Assembly: GCF_000189635.1 (NCBI RefSeq) | Contig: NW_002476454.1 | Coordinates: 1-64,000 of the forward strand | Length of the DNA: 64,000 bases | Source: Tetrahymena thermophila SB210 | Taxonomy: Eukaryota; Ciliophora; Oligohymenophorea; Hymenostomatida; Tetrahymenidae | Reading direction: 5' to 3' | In this document: positions 51,601 through 62,845 of the stretch, piece by piece | How positions within the stretch are numbered: position 1 is the stretch's first letter | Layout of the letters: each line of letters starts with the position of its first letter | Position numbers and translations under genes: made by a program | The notes under the pieces: model-generated | Told to the model about the DNA's origin: nothing | The model's input: only the letters and a program-made list of their open reading frames with translations | Databases searched by the model: none

Positions 51601-54600
51601 TACTTATAGACTTAATTAATCTAATTTTAGTTATTTCAATTTTATTTTTACAAATTTTCTTATGAAAATAACAAATTAAAAAAATTTTATATTAGGTATT
51701 TATTAAAAGAATACAAGATTTTTCATTAAATTTATTCAATCCTTATGATTTGACTCTAATCAGCTAAGTTACTAGTCCCTGTATCGGATATTCTTATAAA
51801 CTTGATATAAACTTAGACCTTGATTATATTATCTAAAGTTGTCTAGGAATTTATCAAATTAATAAATTTTCAACTTTAAAATTAGTATCTTATGGAAGAT
51901 TTACATCTACCCTTCTTTAAAATCCTACAAACCCCGTATTTACCCCAATCAACAACAAAATAATTTTCATCAATAAAGATTATTTTATTGATGCATACAC
52001 TTATCAAATATAGACCTATAGAATTAATAGACTCAACTAAACAATAACTTTGTTAGGTATTTATTCATCAAACTTCTAGATGCTTGGAAAAGTAGCAGAT
52101 TATTAGATATTTGACACATAAGAAAATATTTATGCATAGCTTATTTTATACTCTGGATTTTAAATAGCTTAAATATAACTTCCTATATTTGGCTAGTCAA
52201 TCTGCCAAGAGGATATTACTTCAGACTAATTTGCTTAGGTATTATAATCTATTGAAAGTATTTATCAAAAAATATATAACTACTTTCCTATTTAATAACT
52301 TATCTTTAATGTATTGATTGAAGGATAAACAATTTTACCACCTTTTCCTCCTTTTTAGTTCTCAAATCACTCACAAGTGAACATTATTTCAAAGAATAAC
52401 ACAACACAATACAAAATAATTGCCAGTGAAGACCTATTTACTTCGTTTTCAGGATATAATCTTGTATCTTTAAATAACTTATAAATATAACCAGCAACTT
52501 CTTAAAACGACTATATCCAATTTTTAATTCAAGAAATATAAACATTTGAAATGATTAATGTTTAATTAGTAGGAAATTAAAAGTTATTTAGTTTCTAAAT
52601 AAGCTCTATCAATAATGTCTTCTTCTAGTAACTAACTATATCTGGATTAATTTTAAATAGTACAAATTTAATAAATCTATTTAATATTACAGGAGTAAAG
52701 TAAATAACACTTTAATAAATAAATGTATTTTAATCAATATTTAATCAAACCACCCTCTTCTATTTCCAAGATGACATAGATGTGTAATAAGCTTCAATAA
52801 ACATTGATTAGATAAATATTACAAAATGTCAATTTAATTACATTTCAGACTCTTAATATGTTGCTCCTATTTTTATTTCTAATTACTTTAACATTTCTTT
52901 TTCAGATATGAATATCAATGCTAATAGTGGTGTATCTTTGCCATTAATAAAAAGTTACCTAATTTAAAATCTATAGCTTAATAACACTCAGTTTACAAAT
53001 AATTAAAACTTGATGTTCCTTTAATATAAAAAAAGCTTAAATTTAGAAAAAAAATTTTTTGAAATTAATTAGTAAATAAATGATGATTACATCTAAATTT
53101 AGAATATAACTTTAAGCAATAATACATTTAATGATATACAGTAGTATAATGCACTAGAAATTATAAGTCAGACATTGAAGATCACTGATTTTTACATCAC
53201 CTAAAATAGTGATTTTACTAATCAAAATATTATTGTCTCAATAAAAACAATTAGCGATTTTAATCTTGATAAATGTGTTGTTAATTTAAATTAAGGGTTC
53301 TATAATTTGGCTGTTATATAAAATTAAAATTAAGGTACTCTACAAAATACAGAAATAACAAATAACGATGCAGTTTAGGCTTTAATGATTACTCAGTCAA
53401 TCCTCTAAATTTTAAACTTAAAGCTCTTGAACAATAAATCAAGTGGATTAAATCAATTGAATTCAATTGTCAACATAGACTAAAAATCATTAGTTATTAT
53501 AAAAAACTCAACTTTTAAAAATAACTTAGCTAATTAAGGTGGCTCGATATTTTCATCATAAAGTGAGCTATTAATTGAAGGTTCTTTTTTTGACAGCGAC
53601 TAAGGTTTAAAACAAGGAGGATCAATATATTCTACATACTCTAATTTAAAAATAAATGATTCCTAGTTTTTAAATTCTAAATCAAAAAATGGGGGAAGTA
53701 TTTATTTTGAAAATGGAAGCTTGATATTATATAAAATAAATACTCAAAATAGCTAATCTGGTGAGAGTGGAGGATTTGCATTTATTAATTAAGCTACCTA
53801 ATTTTAAATCTCCAACTTCAGCTCATAATATTGTAAAGCTTTTAATGATGGAGGAGTTTTGTATATAACCCAATCTAATGGAAATAACTCTTATATTTTG
53901 AGCTCTATTTTTTAAAATAGCTAAGCTTTAGGGTATTTATTTTTCATTTTACTTTAATTACTCAAAAAATTACTATTATCAATAAATAAATTTAAATTTC
54001 AAAATACTAATTCTTCTTACATTAAAATTGTTAAAAACGGTAAACATAACTATTATATGGCAATACTAATACAATAAATTTGAAACCATTACAGCAAATA
54101 ATAAAATTTAATATAGAAAGAATTGCTGATTTATGAGAAATTAAAGTATTTTATTTCCATTAAAAAAATAAATTCTAAAAAATAATTTTTGAATTCGTTA
54201 ATATTTTGACTAACTTTTTTATAATTTTATATCTACAATTTTTGATTAAAAATATGAAAATAGGAGCGGAGGAGTTATTTTACTTTATGGTTCAGATATA
54301 ATAATTTCTAAATCAAACTTCATAAGTAACACAGCCGGAATAGGAGGAGTTATAAGGTATTTTGATTTAAAGCCTTAGTTTTTAATTGATAAAGGTAATT
54401 CTTCAAGAGATTCTTGTAAAACATTTTGTTAGAATTAGTGCAAATCTAATAAAGCTATTATCTTCGGTGATTAGATTGCAAGTTATCCTTAATTTGCTTC
54501 TATTTTACCAAGTAAAGATTTCGATGTTGATATTAAAAATTACCCAAATATTACCTTTAAAAATTTTAGAAGTGGGTAAAGTAACTTTGACTTGACTATT

Positions 54601-57248
54601 TAATTTTTGGATGAATTTAAAAATTAAGTCAAACAAATAGATTTATAAAATCAAAGTAATGAATTTTTTTTTTTTAATTTTTATTTCTAATTATTTCAAT
54701 GTTTAACAAATAGCTTTGGTTAGTTAAATAAGTTAAGAGTTATTTTAAGAAATAAGCTCATATAATTGTAGGATAAATATTTAACAAAGCAGTACATTTT
54801 TATAAGATCAAATTGTGAAAATAGAAGGTGCAACTTTAGTTGATTATGCTTATTACTCACCTCAAAAAATAGGATGCTTTATGAATAATTTTAAAATTAC
54901 AGGAGTTCCATCTAAAAATGCTACTATATAGCTTTCACTCAATGGAATGAAGACTCTAAATAGTACTAATCAATTTATTAGTGTGGATAATATAGATATT
55001 TCAATATATTTTAGAAGTTGTTAAGTAGGTGAGTACTATAATTCAGTATGCTAAGACTGTTAATTGTAAGAGTGCGTTTAATGTTTAAATGGAACCTATT
55101 CTCTCATTTATCCATAAATAGGAGATGAAATTTAATGTAAAAGTTGTGACAATTAAAAAGCTAGTTTTTGTGAGCTAAACCAAATTGTGTTAAGGGAAAA
55201 TTACTGGTAATTAATTTATTCAAAATTTAATGTTTAATATTTAAGGATTTCTATTTAAAAATATAGGAGATAAAGTAACAATTCTGATGATATATACTAA
55301 TGCGATTAGCTTTCAAACCCTTGTAATGGAGACTCAACAAAAGGGTACTGTTAAGAGGGATACACAGGGGTTTTATGCTCATCATGTGATGATTATGGGT
55401 AAGTATGGGGTAATAAATATGGAAAAGTTAGTGAATTAGGTAAGAAAAGCATTGAATGCTCTTTATGCTCTTCAATTTAAAATAATTCATTTAAATAAAT
55501 ATTATTACTCTTAGGAATAGTACTCTATCTAGTTTTTTTAATTATAGAATCTTAAAACAGCAATTGTAAAATGTGTCAAATTCGTATTATATCCTCACTT
55601 AATATTCTCTAAATGGGAGTATCATAGTTTATACTTTAATCTACAGTAATATCAAAGATCTTTATAAATTAATTTTATGTAATCTCGGCTTTGAAATCTA
55701 GTATTGGTTTTACATTCCCTGGATTATTCTAGAGCTTATTTACCTTTCCTCAAACGACTTCATAACCAATATTGGTGTTTTTATATTCAATAGACTGTAG
55801 CTTGAGTTAGTTAAATTCCAACATACCAATCCAATACTTGAGATTTATATACATCTCAATTGTGCTTCCATGTGTCTTTTTGCTACTAATTTATATTTCT
55901 ATTAACTTAATTTTTATTGGAGTATAATATTTTATGCCAAATCAATACTATTATACTTAAACTAAATTTAATAATGCTAACATGGCAATTAGTACTATAA
56001 TTGTATTCAGTTATATTGCTTCATAGAATATTTACTAGGCTGCATTAGAAATTATTATTTGTGAAAAGTTTGGAGATACATACTACATGAAAAGTTAGAT
56101 GGACTAAGAATGTTATAATACTGAGCATAAATTCTACATAGTATTTTTAATACTTCCTATTTTAGTAACAGTCATAATTATCTATCCTATAACTATGTTA
56201 TATGTATTATGTAGAAACCATTCTAAAATGTTCAACAATACTTCAACAAATGTTATAAGAAGGTATGGTTATTTCTTCTAAGGCTTTAAAAGAAACAGAT
56301 GGTGGTGGGAGTTTATCAAAACATGGTATAAGGTTTTAATCTTATTTTTGTCAACCTACTACAATAGTTAACCTTAAATTTAGTTGACTACAGTTATATT
56401 TGTATAATCAATCTACTGCGCTTCTATAATACTCTTTAAGCCATATTAAGATCGTAAAATAAACAAGTTAGAGTCTAAATCAGCCACTTATGTTCTCTTA
56501 ATATTTTGGGTTGCTTTGTTTGAATAGTTGAATGATGATAAAATGTATCTTAGTTTTATTTTTTCAGTTACTTTGGTTGTATTATTAATAATGATGTTTG
56601 GTAAGTTAATTTTCCTTTCTTCTTTAATATTTAAGCATTAATTATTTAAATTAAAATAGGATAATTAGCAATAAGTTTTATTGGTGTAATTTTTAGAAGA
56701 AATTAGTATTTCTTTTTAAAAAGTAAGTGCTTTCTTAAGATATTTTAATGTGTATCAAACAAATTAGTAAATAACTAATAATGGGCTAAAAAGTACTTGT
56801 ATAAAAAGAATTTTTTACTATACAATTTACTTTTTAATTAAGAATATGATCCTTTCAAAGTATTTAACAAGTAAATTTATTATTAAATAATTTAACAACT
56901 TTAATTTACTTTAAAAATATTTATTTTTATAGTTGGTCAAAATTAAGAAGATCTATTTAAAACGGAGATTTAACCAAAATCTAAATTGAAAATTTTTAGA
57001 AATTAATAGATTCAAGTGCAAACAAAGCATTAGATTCAAAAATAGATTAGCCTATCAGTATCAATATTAAATCACCAAAGTAGTTATTCTCAATTTAATA
57101 GAATAATTCTTCGAATTCTTTAAATAGTCCAACCGCATTGCTATTTAAAAAACATTCAAACAGGTAATAACGATAAAGATTTAGCATCAATAAATATAAA
57201 ATGAATACAAAATCATTTGGCAATATCGATAAAGAAACATAAAATTGA
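45653..57248 (+). CDS. Giant multidomain surface/transmembrane protein (copy 1)
   Basis: A many-exon gene, roughly 3000 residues. Coding blocks I could join in frame are 45653-46129, 46185-46987, 47039-47162, about 47780-48250, 48345-48836, 49084-49602 and 49785-49895; later blocks continue to the TGA at 57246-57248, with their exact joins not all resolved. It begins with a signal peptide (FLLRLKFCLLFSQLTLVKA, then IGCPFW). The next about 1700 residues show repeated beta strands with WD-like endings (IVVWDLSKNF, GSVRIYDYN), suggesting propellers. About 52500-54600 encodes beta-helix-type repeats (NGGSIYFENGSLI, NDGGVLYITQS). A Cys-rich region at about 55020-55470 precedes about nine membrane helices (to about 56640) and a polar tail. 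It fits a ciliate surface receptor-like family; ligand unknown. Confidence 0.82.
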
Positions 57249-58218
57249 TTAAAACAAATTTGTTACTTAGAAATTATAAAAATTATATAATTGTTTAGTC
57301 TTATATATGTTCTCATGTTTTTTAGCTCTTTTTTAAAATAAGTTAGAATACTTTTGTTAATTTAGACACAATATCTAAAATACTTAAAATTTTTTTTATT
57401 TTTATTAATCATATATTCTTTTTATTTAATTAAAGTTTAAATAGAATTTACTGAATGATATAACTATATTCTCCAGTTAATATTTCTTGAGTTATAAATA
57501 TACATTTAGTAGAACAATAAATGTTATTTAATAAAATAAAAAAAAATTAAAAGAAATAAAAAAAAGGTTTTGAAGTAGGTTTCGAACCTGGTAGAAGAGA
57601 AAAATTAAAAATTTTTAATCAAACATTTAATCTTGAATTAATTTATTTTTTAAAATATAAAATGAATGAAAAAAAATGTTTAGCTCTAAAAATTAAATGC
57701 TTGATTTAAAATTTAGATTTCTTCTTAAAAAATTAAATCTTTGATTAATTTATTTATTTTTTTGTTTATTAAGGTTCGAAACTTAGATAAGTTTTTTTAT
57801 TATTTTATCTTTAAATTTATAAAAAAATAATTTTTAAGAGTTCTTATTTAATTTATTGAAATGACTAAATAAATTAAAATTTTCTAATTTGCAAAAACAA
57901 AATTTTTTTTCAGAAATTAGCTAAAAACTCACAATGACTGGTAATTTATTCTTAAGAAAGATATAATTAATAAATTAACATTTAAGAATCTCTGCATTTA
58001 TAATAATTAAGCTTTTGGATATTGTGGTATTATTCTCATAATATACCGTAAAACCTTGATCATTAACTTTTATAATTTATTAGATAAACTCTATTTTTTC
58101 ATAAATTTTCTATTAAATTTCATGAAATTATATTTAATTACTATCATAAGAAGAAAGAGAGAGTAAATGAAATTTTAAATTATAGAAAAGTTGTAATAAA
58201 TTACCAAAATTTATTTTA
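57249..58218. other. Gene-free spacer with TTCGAA-centred inverted motif
   Basis: A/T-rich DNA following the giant gene. Two copies of a GGTTCGAAAC-type motif occur in opposite orientation, at about 57578-57592 (reads ggttcgaaacc on the minus strand) and 57774-57784 (plus strand), flanking A/T-rich arms. They resemble the B box of tRNA promoters, but no cloverleaf can be built around either. They may be ends or internal parts of a small decayed element. Confidence 0.45.
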
Positions 58219-59505
58219 ATGGAACTCTAATTACTCAGGTGGTAAATTGATTAAAGAGCAAAGAAGAAATAGATAACTCAAAAAGATACTTGTAATAAAG
58301 CTTTTTTATTATTTTAAAAGCTAAATAAAAAACCTGAAGATACATTTGTTGCATCAAATTGATGGTTCATGAGGTTTAAAATGAGATGGTGAATCTCATA
58401 TAGGCAATCAACTCATTCAATAGCAAATTTAACTAATAAAACATTAGAAAAAATTAATAATTTTTTTAGAATCTGTTAAAAACAATAGGTTAGAAAGAAT
58501 AAAAGATAAAAACAACCGATTTTTGTTAACATAGATATAGTTCCTATCATATTCGATATGTCAGGAAAAGTCTACTTTAAAGTTTTGTGGTAAGAAAAAC
58601 ATACAAACTAAACACATAATGAAAAAATATAAAAGTAGTAACTATTTTAATAAGATTATCTAGTTTAGGAGAGTTTACCACCAATATTTATATTTAAATC
58701 AAATTTATAAAGTATATTAAAGAATTCTTATAATAAAAAATGCTTGATTACAAAAAATTTAAATATATGGTGTAAATCTGATGTCAATTACATTTATTTT
58801 GTTCCAAAATAACAAATATTGAAGATTCAAAAATCTCAATAAATAGTTTTATTGCATGGTTAATTTAAAGTTTGTTGTAAATTGATGAGTTCTTTAAAAA
58901 ATACAGAATTCAAAAATTTTTGCTTCCTTCTCGCTCAACAGATTTCATTTATTTATTAATAAATTAATTATAATTAAAATTAAAAGTCCAAAAGTATATA
59001 TATGGTTAAATGGATTATTGAGCCCTTGAATAGTTTGATGATTAGGAATAAAAATCATTTAAATTTTGTGGATATACTGATAATCTTGATGGAAGTGAAA
59101 ATCATCTTGTTAACCAAAAATATCAAATCAATCGCTTTACAAGTAAAAAATTACTGAATACATTTAAAATCTTTTATTAAATTCAGACAATTAAACTTCA
59201 GACATATAAGATGAACTATAAGAATTAATTTAACAGGAAGGATTTGATAAAAAGGTTTAGATAGCAATTGAATAAATTCTTCCATCAGAAGATTTAGAAA
59301 CTTAAGACGAATCAAATATTAAATGGGCTTTATTCTTTAATTCTAATGAAATAGTAATTTTTATTTTATAGATAATTTTTTATAACATTTATAATAAACA
59401 AAAAATTAAAATAGCTAATTAATGGATAATAGTGATGAGAGTTAATAAAATGAATAATAACAAACAAAAAATGATGAACTTGTTGAAGATTAGTTTTTTA
59501 AGTGA
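58219..59505 (+). pseudogene. Dead pogo/Tigger-like (CENP-B HTH, DDE) transposase
   Basis: A reading frame from 58219 (MELQLLRWQIDQRAKKKQ) shows the order expected of a pogo/Tigger transposase. First comes a helix-turn-helix of the CENP-B type, FVASN then WFMRFKMRW then ISYRQSTHS. A DDE-like core follows, with VNIDIVPIIFDMSGKVYFK and LNIWCKSDVNYIYFVPK. A tail has FKFCGYTDNLDGSEN near 59062-59106 and ends in Glu/Gln-rich sequence. TGA stops at 58360-58362 and 58390-58392 fall exactly where the family has glycine, consistent with GGA-to-TGA changes. The tail lies in another frame, so at least one frameshift exists. TAA and TAG are read as Gln, so the element had been using the ciliate code. It is not functional. 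Confidence 0.68.
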
Positions 59506-59689
59506 TTTTAACATAAAAAAACATAAAATTAAATTTTATTTTATTTTAAATTAAAAAAATAAACAAGCAATCAATTTAAAAATAAATTATCAATAAAATA
59601 ATAAATAGTATTTATAATTTATTTATATAAATTAATGAATGTTTCATTAAATAAAATAAGAAAAGAAAAAAAAACATATTCAAATTTTA
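59506..59689. other. Short A/T-rich spacer between two dead transposases
   Basis: Low-complexity A/T-rich DNA. Base composition changes sharply to more G+C at about 59690. Confidence 0.5.
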
Positions 59690-60640
59690 TTGGCTCTCAT
59701 CGGCTATTGAGGACTATTTCAAAAAATGACTTGTAAATTGTTAAAAATGTCGATTTTGTCCAAACCCCTCTCCCATTTTTGACCTCTAAGTACCTCAAGG
59801 TGGCAGTATCGATTCTAGACTCTCCAGAATACTTTATTTACTGCATGCTGCACCTAATCAACTCTAGTGAAATTTTAGCCTTAAATTAATCCACCTTAGC
59901 TCTTCAACCAGCCCCAGAGAGACTCAATGTAATTCATGGTCTATTTTCCCTTCCCAATACCTACCTAATGATTGACTACTCTCCTCTCTCATAGCTTCAT
60001 TCATCGATGAATGAGTAGAATGCAGCACTATCGGTTTAACAATATTCCTATTTTCATCGTCTGTTGCAATATAAATCTCAAGTTTTGGAAGTAAATTCTC
60101 AACTGTGAGGTCGTTACCAACTGTTATGCAGCGAAAAGAGCCTGTCCTACTTTCGATCATCACAAAGATCTAGCTTTGAGTGTCATGCCTCGGACGTGAA
60201 ATGGGACTCGTCAACTTCGATGATGTTTTCTGCATTTCGATCTGAGTAGAGCTTCATTTGATTCGCTTAGCTGCAGATTCACTTGGCACAGAGAAACTCT
60301 GTGCTTCTCTGATGCTCATATTCCATAAGAAGCAGACAAACACACATCGATAAAGAATCAAAAACAGTAGCTTACTACATTAAAAAATGCTGTTAGTCTT
60401 AATGGATTAGGATTATTTGCATCTTCTGTACTAAAAGATCAGGCCATCTACATTGTCATACCATTTCGCTTCCTCATCAGCCGTATGCTGAGGGCACTTA
60501 TATGCACAGTAGTTAGAGGCTTCTAAGCTGTGTTATGCACTACTCATAATTGTGAGATGCCGTTATCACTCCACCCTTCTCAACGTAAACCTGCTACAGG
60601 GACTCTTGCGTATCCATTTTAGAAAAGTCTTTTCCTTTTG
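59690..60640 (-). pseudogene. Decayed Merlin/ISXO2-like DDE transposase
   Basis: A G+C-richer island whose minus strand encodes transposase pieces in shifting frames. In order they are: a zinc-ribbon-like start (NYCAYKCPQH ... IFQYRRC, about 60500-60410); the helical block SIKTNSIFQCSKLLFLILY; NIIEVDESHF at about 60204-60235, carrying the first catalytic Asp; RPRHDTQSQIFVMIESRTG; LVIL-type strands to about 60010 (IVKPIVLHSTHSSMNEA); and NYIESLWGWLK at 59905-59937, the family's terminal E/W/K motif. The pieces occupy at least three frames, and a TGA sits after AAKRIK, so the gene is broken. The longest intact piece, 59924-60163, has 79 codons. Gln is again encoded by TAG/TAA. The IS1595/ISXO2 domain belongs to Merlin elements in eukaryotes. 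Confidence 0.66.
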
Positions 60641-61289
60641 AAGGTACACTGAGGGTAAAGCTGCTTTTTGAAATGGCTATTTCCAAATAATTATTTTTTT
60701 ATCTTTACCAATGATATTTCCATCTAATTTGAATGGAGCAACTTTTTTATTGAATTGCAATTTTGAAAGAAGCGTCATTTCACTAATTAAATTTCTTTTG
60801 TAAATCATTTGCTAAATGACACATAAATATTGATAAATTAATAACTCAAGAAAATCTCAATTAAAATTTGATTGTTTGCACAGTATTAGCTCACTCTCAA
60901 ATCTAATAAAATTAGATTTCATTAAAAAATCAATGCCTCAACTCATCTCACCTCCATCTGAGGTCATACGTCTCATCAGACCCTCGCCCTTTTTTTTAAA
61001 ATTAAAATATTTTAAGTTGTGTGTTATACTTTTATTTTTTGCAACAAAATTATAATTTTCTTCACTTTCTTAATTTTAAATTTTTTGATGTAAAGTAAAT
61101 GCTAAATTACAAATTTTAATTTGATTACTGAAAAGTAAATTTTTTATTTTTCTCCAACATTAAATTCCTTTAGATTAATAGATTAATGAATAAATTTTAG
61201 TTTTGATTACAGTTATTAATAATAAATAAAGTATTATAAACCAAATAATCAATTTAATCTAATTTTCATTCCATTTTGATCAACTTTAA
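60641..61289. other. Spacer; start of the duplicated upstream region
   Basis: The G+C-rich island ends near 60990 with a short richer patch at about 60930-60990. From about 61000 the sequence matches the region upstream of copy 1 (from about 44440). I could not identify clear terminal inverted repeats for the transposase island. Confidence 0.5.
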
Positions 61290-62540
61290 AAATTTAAAAT
61301 TATTCTAAAATATATTCAAAAATAAGGTATTATAAATTACTAATTTTATTTAATTTAACTTATTAGACAGTTAAGCTATTATAATTAATTGCAAACTTTT
61401 CTCAGAACACTTTTTTTTTCATTCTTACAGTTTAATTCATTTTTAATTAGCTCTTGTAATACTAAAAAAGGAAGCAAATTTTGAAATGTTTTGTATAATA
61501 TATTTTAAAGAATTCCCTTTAAATGATATCTTTAACCAACTTTCAAAATTTATAACAAAAATATTAAAGCCGATTTTAGAATTCTTTTAGCGCAATTACA
61601 TATTTTTATTTTCTTCAACTTTTTTTTTGCTTTTCATCAAAAAAATTTAAAAATAATATAGGATAACTCTTTAGTATCTATCCTTTTTATTCACTTATTT
61701 TATTCAATCAAATTCAAAGAATAAAAAAAATGTTTTATTAGTTATGCTCATACTATTTATAATATTTTGTTACCAATTTTGTTAATCTTTGGCATTTTGT
61801 AAGAATTTGTAATGAAATTTAAAAAAATTAATAGATTTTAGCTTGAATGCTTTTTTCTTTGATTATCTGATAAATAAAATTTAACTTTATCATAATAACG
61901 ATAATTTATATTTTATTTATTTTTATTTGGCTAACTAAATTGATAATAATTGATTATTAGTTTTTATTAATATTTAAAATTATTCTTATTTTACTGAAAT
62001 ACCTTCAAAAATAAGGTTATTTAAATTACTTATTTTATTTAGTTTAACTTATTAGATAATTAAGCTATTATAGGTAATTGCAAACTTTTCTAAGAAAACT
62101 TTTTTTCATTTTTACAGTTTAATCATTTTTGATTAGCACTTATAATACTAAAAAAGGATTCAAATTTTAAAAAATGTTTGTATAATACATTTTAAATTCC
62201 CTTTAAATGAAATCTTTAAACAACTTTCAAAATTTATAAACAAGATATTAAAGCCAAATTGTAGAATTCTTTTAGCGCAATTACATATTTTTATTTTCTT
62301 CAACTTTTTTTTTTGCTTTTCAAAAAAAATTTAAAAATAATATAGAATAACTGATTGGTTTATATCCATTTTATTTACTTCTATTATTTAATCAAAAATA
62401 AAGAATGAAAAAATGTTTTATTAGTTAGGCTCATGCTACTTATAGTATTTGGCTACTAATTTTGTTAATCTTTGGCATTTCATAGGAATTAGTAATGAAA
62501 TTTAAAAAAGTGAATAGATTTTAGCTTGTATGCTATTTAT
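61290..62540. repeat. Tandem duplication, two units of about 685 bases
   Basis: Two adjacent diverged units, about 61290-61960 and 61975-62540, share ordered landmarks at an offset of about 685 bases. Examples are taagctattata (61372/62061), cgcaattacatatttttatt (61591/62276) and the following tcttcaactttttttt. Copy 1 of the surface-protein gene has only one such unit upstream (about 44760-45420), so the extra unit arose after or during the gene duplication. It lies entirely in non-coding DNA. Confidence 0.78.
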
Positions 62541-62845
62541 TGGTTCCTTTTCTGATTTGAATGTAATTTTTAAATATATTTAAAATTTGTAATCTAATAG
62601 ATATTGAAAATGTGACGTCAGTGTAAAAATTTCTTGTAGAAATTTAATGTAATTTAGTGTAATTACAAAAAAGATTAGATAACTAATTTATTTTGTTCAC
62701 TGGTGTAACATTGTCAAAATATATTATATATTACATATTATATCTCTCAAATAGCTGTTATTTATATTAGCTCTCTAGGGTTTAAATTTTATGTTTGTTA
62801 TAAATCATAATAATATAATAATAATAATACGAAAATTGAAAAACA

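Noticed and set aside
57560..57600. Possible tRNA gene because of a ggttcgaaacc motif
   Set aside because: No anticodon arm, D arm or acceptor stem can be built on either side.
59690..60990. Terminal inverted repeats of the Merlin-like element
   Set aside because: The two ends share only a short tctcatc in direct orientation, which is not an inverted repeat.
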